DNA of 38,472 nucleotides from the NCBI GenBank assembly GCA_001683845.1, contig LXQI01000012.1, positions 1 through 38,472 on the forward strand, read 5' to 3'. The position numbers and the translations under genes were made by a program. Below, in pieces: positions 34,074 through 38,472 of the stretch (its first letter is position 1; every line of letters begins with the position of its first letter). The notes beneath the pieces were generated by a model that saw nothing but the letters and a program-made list of their open reading frames with translations, searched no databases and was not told where the DNA came from. The DNA comes from Erythrobacter sp. ANT-B3C2 (GTDB lineage Bacteria > Pseudomonadota > Alphaproteobacteria > Sphingomonadales > Sphingomonadaceae).

Positions 34074-34739
34074 GTGTCGAAGATCGTGAACGGCTCGAGC
34101 CGTCAGCCCTCGTCGGGCAAACCGCCGCGGCAGATCGTGCTGCTTCTGCATGGCTACGGCTCGAACGGTGCTGATCTGATTTCCTTTGCGCAGATGTGGC
34201 AGGCGGCGCTGCCGGACGCCTTGTTCCTGGCGCCCAACGCTCCGCAATCCTGCGGCCACCAGGCCTATCAATGGTGGCCGTTGACAGCGTTCACGCCGCA
34301 GGCGCTCGCCGCCGGTGCAGCAAGCGCGGCCGGTTCGATCGATGCGTTCATCGACCGGAAGCTCGATCAATACGGGTTGACCGATGAGTCACTGGCGATC
34401 GTCGGCTTCAGCCAGGGCACCATGATGGCGTTGCATGTGGGGCTGCGGCGCAGGGAGCAGGTGGCTGCGGTCGTTGGCTACTCGGGGATGCTGACCGGCG
34501 GGCCCGAATTGTCGGAACAGATGGTTACGAAGCCGCCGGTATTGTTGGTTCATGGTGACTTGGACCAGGTCGTGCCGGTGGCCGCGTTGCACGCCGCCAA
34601 GAGCGAGCTTGGCCGCCTCGGTGTTCCGGTGACGGCGCATGTTTCGGCCGGCATCGGCCACACGGTCGATCCGGATGGACTGCGGATGGGTGTGGAGTTC
34701 ATCGCCTCGAACTTCAGTGCTGAACGGAAGGCACCCTAG
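34074..34739 (+). CDS. carboxylesterase/lysophospholipase-like hydrolase
   Basis: This 221-residue alpha/beta hydrolase belongs to the phospholipase/carboxylesterase (YpfH/EstB-type) family. LLLHGYGSNGADL gives the oxyanion region, S113 in GFSQG the nucleophile, D164 in GDLDQVVP and H196 in GIGHTVDP the rest of the triad. Length is typical and no signal peptide is present. The GTG start has GGAGGG about eight bases upstream. It is divergent from the DUF885 gene and followed after 168 bp by the Dabb gene on the same strand. It probably cleaves short-chain esters or lysolipids. Confidence 0.9.
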   Translation: MSKIVNGSSRQPSSGKPPRQIVLLLHGYGSNGADLISFAQMWQAALPDALFLAPNAPQSCGHQAYQWWPLTAFTPQALAAGAASAAGSIDAFIDRKLDQYGLTDESLAIVGFSQGTMMALHVGLRRREQVAAVVGYSGMLTGGPELSEQMVTKPPVLLVHGDLDQVVPVAALHAAKSELGRLGVPVTAHVSAGIGHTVDPDGLRMGVEFIASNFSAERKAP

Positions 34740-34907
34740 CGGCGGGATCAAATTGCAGGCGGGTGATCCACTGGCGGTATGGCTGAGGGTAGTGCGGACT
34801 TCTGGCCGAGCGGTAGCTGATTGCCTTGGCGGAATACGGTATTTTCCGAAGAGCCGTTTTGAAATAGGCAGCACCTTGGCCAACCAGCGGAGGTTCGAGC
34901 AAAGATC

Positions 34908-35318
34908 ATGGCAGCCACTCGTCGGGACATCATGGTCGCAGGCGCGATCGGCAGTGTTGCCCTTTGTGCCGGTGCCGGTACATTATCGGCAGCGCCCGCT
35001 CCCCAAGCGGGCCGGATCGTCCATCACGTCTTCTTCTGGTTGGCGGATCCGGGGTCGCAAGCCGATCGCGATAGCTTGATCGCGGGGCTGCGCACACTCA
35101 GGGACATTCCGGTCATCCGCGATTTCAAGATCGGGCTGGCGGCACCGACGGAGCAACGGGACGTGGTCGATGCCAGCTTCAACGTATCCGAATTGATGGA
35201 GTTCGACAGCGTCGCGGACCAGAAATTGTACCAGGATCACCCGATCCACCTGGAGTTCGTGGACAAGTGCCAGCACCTTTGGAGCAAGGTGATCGTCTAC
35301 GACATGGTCACGATCTGA
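34908..35318 (+). CDS. Dabb (stress-responsive alpha/beta barrel) domain protein, exported
   Basis: The 136-residue protein has a Tat-like leader (ATRRDIMVAGAIGSVALCAGAG) cut near SAAPA. A dimeric ferredoxin-like Dabb domain follows, with VHHVFFWLADP, AGLRTLRDIPVIRDFKIG and DHPIHLEFVDKC plus VIVYD. These are the usual elements of the family. Export is somewhat unusual for Dabb proteins, though secreted versions with TAT leaders are known. Its function is not known; the fold can bind small aromatic molecules. It ends 51 bp before the reductase gene. Confidence 0.88.
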   Translation: MAATRRDIMVAGAIGSVALCAGAGTLSAAPAPQAGRIVHHVFFWLADPGSQADRDSLIAGLRTLRDIPVIRDFKIGLAAPTEQRDVVDASFNVSELMEFDSVADQKLYQDHPIHLEFVDKCQHLWSKVIVYDMVTI

Positions 35319-35368
35319 GCATCAGTGCAGTGGCTGAACCGGACCACGATGGTGGCGAACGGTCCCGC

Positions 35369-36364
35369 ATGATGGCGCGCCAACGGGTCTGCGTGATCGG
35401 CGCGACGGGTACCATCGGGCGCGCGACTGTGGCTGCGCTGGTGCAGCGGGGGCACGAGGTGGTGTGTCTGGTCCGTGAGCGGCGGGAGACCGGCAAGGTG
35501 CTTGCGCAGGCGGGCGGTGAGCGGCCGATCGTCGGAGCGACCCTCAAGCGGGTTGACATGGCCGATCCGGTATCGCTGTCCAACGATGGTTTTGCCGGCG
35601 AACGGTTTGACGCAGTGGTGTCGTGCATGGCTTCGCGAACCGGTGTGCCCGAAGATGCTTGGGCCATCGACCACCGTGCGCAGCTGAATGTGCTGGGAGC
35701 GGCGCAGCAGGCGGGCGTGGGCCATTTCGTGCTGCTGTCCGCCCTCTGCGTTCAGAAGCCGCTGCTGGCGTTTCAGCAGGCCAAGCTGGCGTTCGAGGCG
35801 GCGCTGGTGGGTTCCGGCCTGCGCTACTCGATCGTGCGGCCGACCGCCTTCTTCAAATCCCTCTCTGGCCAGATCGGGCGCGTCCGCGAGGGCCGCCCTT
35901 TCCTGATCTTCGGCGATGGAAATCTGACCGCGTGTAAGCCGATCAGCGACGACGACCTTGCAGCTTACATTGCGGACTGTCTGATCGACGAGCAGCGCTG
36001 GAATCGCATTCTGCCGATCGGCGGGCCGGGGGAGGCGATCACCCCGCGACAGCAGGGCGAGGCGCTGTTCGCGCTGCTGGGGCGCCAGCCCCGCTTTCGG
36101 TCTGTTCCCGTGGCCCTGCTCAATGTCATCGCCGGCGGACTGGGCGCGCTTGGCCGGGTGGTTCCGTCACTAGCGGCCAAGGCGGAGCTTGCCCGCATCG
36201 GCCGCTATTATGCCACCGAGTCCATGCTGGTGCTCGATCCGGAGACGGGCCTTTACGATGCGAGCGCCACCCCATCCACGGGTACCGAAACCCTGTTTGA
36301 TTTTTACCGCTCCGTTCTGGGAGGAGCTGCGGAGCCGGAACGGGGTGACCATGCCGTATTCTGA
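35369..36364 (+). CDS. bciA: divinyl chlorophyllide a 8-vinyl-reductase-like protein (BciA type)
   Basis: The 331-residue NAD(P)H-binding protein of the extended SDR/NmrA type starts with VCVIGATGTIGRA. The later blocks are those of BciA: LLSALCVQKPLLAFQQAKL, YSIVRPTAFFKSLSGQIGRV, FLIFGDGNLTACKPISDDDLA and YYATESMLVLDPETGLYD with PSTGTETLFDFY near the end. BciA reduces the C8 vinyl group in (bacterio)chlorophyll synthesis using NADPH. ATG 35369 is chosen because the nucleotide motif follows at once; GTG 35330 is possible. No other bacteriochlorophyll gene is adjacent, so this either lies outside a photosynthesis cluster or has been kept or re-used elsewhere. Confidence 0.82.
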   Translation: MMARQRVCVIGATGTIGRATVAALVQRGHEVVCLVRERRETGKVLAQAGGERPIVGATLKRVDMADPVSLSNDGFAGERFDAVVSCMASRTGVPEDAWAIDHRAQLNVLGAAQQAGVGHFVLLSALCVQKPLLAFQQAKLAFEAALVGSGLRYSIVRPTAFFKSLSGQIGRVREGRPFLIFGDGNLTACKPISDDDLAAYIADCLIDEQRWNRILPIGGPGEAITPRQQGEALFALLGRQPRFRSVPVALLNVIAGGLGALGRVVPSLAAKAELARIGRYYATESMLVLDPETGLYDASATPSTGTETLFDFYRSVLGGAAEPERGDHAVF

Positions 36365-36469
36365 GCGGGTGTCCGGATCGACGGGCGACCTCTCGGGCGA
36401 AAACGCTTGCCTTGCGACTGCGCCATGGGGCTGGATGCATTCGATTTCTGGCAAAAAGGAGAGTGGCGC

Positions 36470-37414
36470 TTGGCCAAACGACGCATAGCAAAGCGCAAGA
36501 TCCTCATCCTGGCGACCGGGTTCGTAGCCATCACCGCGCTCGCTCTGGCGGCCTGGTTCTACGCGCCCGATAAGCCTCGCGCCACGCTGGAGGCCCGCTA
36601 CCCGGGCGAGTATCGCACGATCGACTCGGTGCGCCTGAGGCTGCGCGACACCGGCCCGCGCGACGGGCCGGCTGTGATCCTGCTGCACGGGTTTGGTGCC
36701 AGCCTCGATACCTGGGAACCATGGGCGCAGGCGCTGGCGGTGCGGTTCAGGGTGATCCGCTTCGACCTGCCGGGCTTCGGCCTGACCGGTGCGGACCCCA
36801 CCGGCGACTATTCCGACGCGCGGCAGATGCAACTACTGTTGGGCCTGATGGACCAATTGGGCGTGGAGCGTGCGAGCCTGATCGGCAATTCCCTTGGCGG
36901 GCGCATTGCCTGGAGCTTTGCAGCGCAGCATCCGGACCGCGTAGACCGCCTCGTGCTGGTCTCCCCCGATGGGTTTGCCAGCCCGGGCTTTGCCTATGAT
37001 CGCGCTCCCGAGGTGCCACTCGCCATGCAGGCTCTGCCCCATGTTGCGCCGCGCAGCTTGCTCAGGGCCAATCTGGCGGCCGCCTATGCCCGACCCGAGG
37101 CGCTGAGCGAGGCAACGCTGACCCGCTATCGCGACATGCTGCTGGCGCCCGGAGTGCGCCGGGCGATCCTCACGCGCACCGAGCAGACGATCCTGCGCGA
37201 CCCTGTTCGGACGCTCGCCCGCATCACGGCGCCGACGCTTCTTCTCTGGGGCGAGGAGGACGGGATGATCCCGATCAGCAACGCGGAGGATTACCTGCAA
37301 CACTTGCCCGAGGCCACGCTCATGCGCCTGCCGGGGCTGGGACATCTGCCATTCGAAGAAGATCCGGCTGGATCGCTTCCTCCGGTCGAGCGATTCCTGA
37401 TGGGCACGCCGTGA
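36470..37414 (+). CDS. membrane-anchored alpha/beta hydrolase
   Basis: The 314-residue protein starts at TTG 36470, preferred because AAGGAG lies eight bases upstream and the product then begins with a basic N-terminus and one hydrophobic helix (ILILATGFVAITALALAAWF). An ATG at 36425 in the same frame lacks such a site. The hydrolase domain has LLHGFGASLDTW, S141 in GNSLGG, D264 in WGEEDGMIP and H292 in GLGHLPFEEDP. Substrate is unknown. It lies 105 bp after bciA on the same strand; BchO-type hydrolases exist in photosynthesis clusters, but this one carries an anchor and I would not assign it to that role. Confidence 0.85.
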   Translation: MAKRRIAKRKILILATGFVAITALALAAWFYAPDKPRATLEARYPGEYRTIDSVRLRLRDTGPRDGPAVILLHGFGASLDTWEPWAQALAVRFRVIRFDLPGFGLTGADPTGDYSDARQMQLLLGLMDQLGVERASLIGNSLGGRIAWSFAAQHPDRVDRLVLVSPDGFASPGFAYDRAPEVPLAMQALPHVAPRSLLRANLAAAYARPEALSEATLTRYRDMLLAPGVRRAILTRTEQTILRDPVRTLARITAPTLLLWGEEDGMIPISNAEDYLQHLPEATLMRLPGLGHLPFEEDPAGSLPPVERFLMGTP

Positions 37415-37908
37415 CGTCTCGACCGATCCAAACGGGGGCCATAGGGCAGCCGGGTAATCCAGCGCCCGGTGCATGGTCCGGGCCCCCGATGGCCGAGAAC
37501 GGGCACGGCCATTTTGCGCTGCATTGTGCTGCGCGTCGCATGAAGCGATGGTGGATGTTTGCCGCGGTGTGGCCCTACCGAGCATTGAACGACCGGCGAG
37601 GATTGGGGTGTGTCGCCCTTGGGCTTCGCAATCGGCTCCATGTCGCGCACCTGCCCTCGCAACTCACCCAATCGACCCGGCGAACAGTTACGCCCCGAGC
37701 GGCGTCAACATCTGGCATCAGCCCGCTGAAGTGACCAAGCTGCGGCGCCGCAGGACCCCGGCATTGACCTGATGCTGGCTCAAGCTTCGGATCAGAGAGC
37801 CCGCTCAAATCGTTGTTCAGCGGCTGCGCCTTTGAACCGGCAACGCCGCGGCGACAGTCGCGAGGAATTGTGCCAGGGTGCATGTGGGTGACAGCGGAAG
37901 CCAAGACT
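37415..37908. other. intergenic region upstream of tspO
   Basis: 494 bp with no convincing gene. A nested hairpin lies at its start (listed separately). The rest shows nothing I can support. Confidence 0.5.
37433..37488. terminator. nested hairpin downstream of hydrolase gene
   Basis: CGGGGGCC (37433-37440) pairs with GGCCCCCG (37481-37488), enclosing a second stem CCGGG (37450-37454)/CCCGG (37465-37469). No T-run follows. It may stop or stabilise the upstream transcript. Confidence 0.4.
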
Positions 37909-38409
37909 ATGTTGACGCCGATCCTCATTGCAGGCGGAGTGGCCGTGTTCCTGGGCATTGCGGGCGGCCTGCTCACCGATATTGGACCGTGGTACCGCGA
38001 CTTGCGCAAGCCGCGGCTCAACCCGCCGAACTGGCTGTTCGGCCCGGCCTGGACCATCATCCTCGGGCTGGCCGCGTGGTCGGCGGTGCTCGCGTGGAAT
38101 GCCGCTTCCGATCCGGACGAGCAGCGGCTCGTCGTCCTGCTGTTCGGCGCGAATGCGATTCTCCATCTCCTGTGGAGCCCCCTGTTCTTCAAGCTGAAGC
38201 GGCCGGACTGGGCCCTGTTCGAAGTGGCCTTCCTGTGGGCGTCGCTGGTGGCTCTCACTATCGGGCTTGCGCCGATTTCCCATACAGCGAGCCTGCTGAT
38301 CGTACCCTATCTGCTCTGGGTGAGCTTCGCCACGTGGCTCAACTGGCAGATCGTTCGGCTGAATCCGCGCGCTGCAGAAAAGGCACGACCCGCGTCCGGC
38401 GGACGCTAG
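37909..38409 (+). CDS. tspO: TspO/MBR family protein
   Basis: The 166-residue membrane protein has five predicted helices. Family marks are PWYRDLRKPRLNPPNWLFGPAWT (27-49), the central LLWSPLFFKLKRPDWALFE (88-106) and PYLLWVSFATWLNWQIVRLN (133-152). ATG 37909 has GGAAG eight bases upstream; ATG 37882 is an alternative. TspO binds porphyrins and, in Rhodobacter, represses photosynthesis genes in response to oxygen. A bciA-type gene 1.5 kb upstream is in keeping with a tetrapyrrole-related role here. Confidence 0.92.
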   Translation: MLTPILIAGGVAVFLGIAGGLLTDIGPWYRDLRKPRLNPPNWLFGPAWTIILGLAAWSAVLAWNAASDPDEQRLVVLLFGANAILHLLWSPLFFKLKRPDWALFEVAFLWASLVALTIGLAPISHTASLLIVPYLLWVSFATWLNWQIVRLNPRAAEKARPASGGR

Positions 38410-38472
38410 GTGTTTAGTCCCGCAGAGTAGCGGTACGGATCGACCTTGAATCGTTCTGGCTCTTCTGTCCAG
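38406..38472 (-). CDS. possible C-terminal end of a convergent gene
   Basis: A minus-strand frame enters at the window edge and ends with TAG at 38406-38408, overlapping the tspO stop. The 21 visible residues (ending FKVDPYRYSAGLNT) look protein-like but are too few to identify. Confidence 0.25.
   Translation of the reverse strand, partial: WTEEPERFKVDPYRYSAGLNT

Noticed and set aside
33885..34370. N-terminal extension of the DUF885 gene
   Set aside because: The extra residues are Arg-rich and overlap a real divergent esterase gene, and a signal peptide begins at 33884.
37411..37734. 107-codon frame starting in the stop of the membrane-anchored hydrolase
   Set aside because: A GTGA overlap looks attractive, but the product has no recognisable fold or family and there is a stable hairpin within its first 80 bases.
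1..38472. Search by eye for tRNA/rRNA genes, CRISPR repeats, insertion sequences and phage genes
   Set aside because: No conserved tRNA arms, evenly spaced repeats, transposase motifs or phage structural genes were recognised.

Overview
The window looks like chromosomal DNA of a high-GC alphaproteobacterium, most probably a sphingomonad (Sphingomonadales). Evidence for this is two large TonB-dependent receptors of the sphingomonad type, many secreted peptidases and hydrolases, long antisense open frames typical of high GC, and a bciA-type chlorophyll-pathway reductase near tspO, which hints at a phototrophic (aerobic anoxygenic) lineage. No rRNA, tRNA, CRISPR array, insertion sequence or prophage was recognised.

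Layout. (a) 1-1068: a 5'-truncated sensor-kinase fragment coupled by an ATGA overlap to an intact NarL-type response regulator. (b) 1319-6591, minus strand: a TonB-dependent receptor, then an alpha/beta hydrolase of the kynurenine-formamidase type, then kynureninase, so two consecutive kynurenine-pathway steps. (c) 6592-8621: mostly non-coding DNA with two very small genes (a 43-aa lysine-rich protein and a 26-aa membrane peptide), then polyphosphate kinase 2. (d) 8700-16069: a minus-strand cluster of LysR regulator, DgcN (DUF1611), DgcA-like epimerase/racemase, acidic amino-acid symporter and a frameshifted glutaminase, with a divergent lipoprotein N-acyl-D-amino-acid deacylase. (e) 16143-28123: a second TonB-dependent receptor, a divergent penicillin-acylase-family Ntn hydrolase, and a four-gene minus-strand operon of AmpG-type permease, class-C beta-lactamase-fold hydrolase, S9 peptidase and PBP4-type DD-carboxypeptidase. 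(f) 28307-32020: a three-gene ferric-iron ABC transporter. (g) 32115-38409: DUF885 putative metallopeptidase, carboxylesterase, Dabb protein, BciA-type reductase, membrane-anchored alpha/beta hydrolase and TspO.

The most interesting part is 8.7-28.1 kb. Nearly every gene there can be read as handling D-amino acids, N-acyl-D-amino acids or cell-wall peptides. The outer-membrane receptor would import material, and the periplasmic acylase, deacylase and DD-peptidase would trim it. AmpG and the DAACS symporter would carry products across the inner membrane, and DgcN/DgcA would convert D-glutamate to the L series under a LysR regulator. A rival reading for the right half (penicillin acylase, beta-lactamase fold, PBP4, AmpG) is beta-lactam breakdown. 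The assembly into one system is inference; the individual family calls rest on visible motifs.
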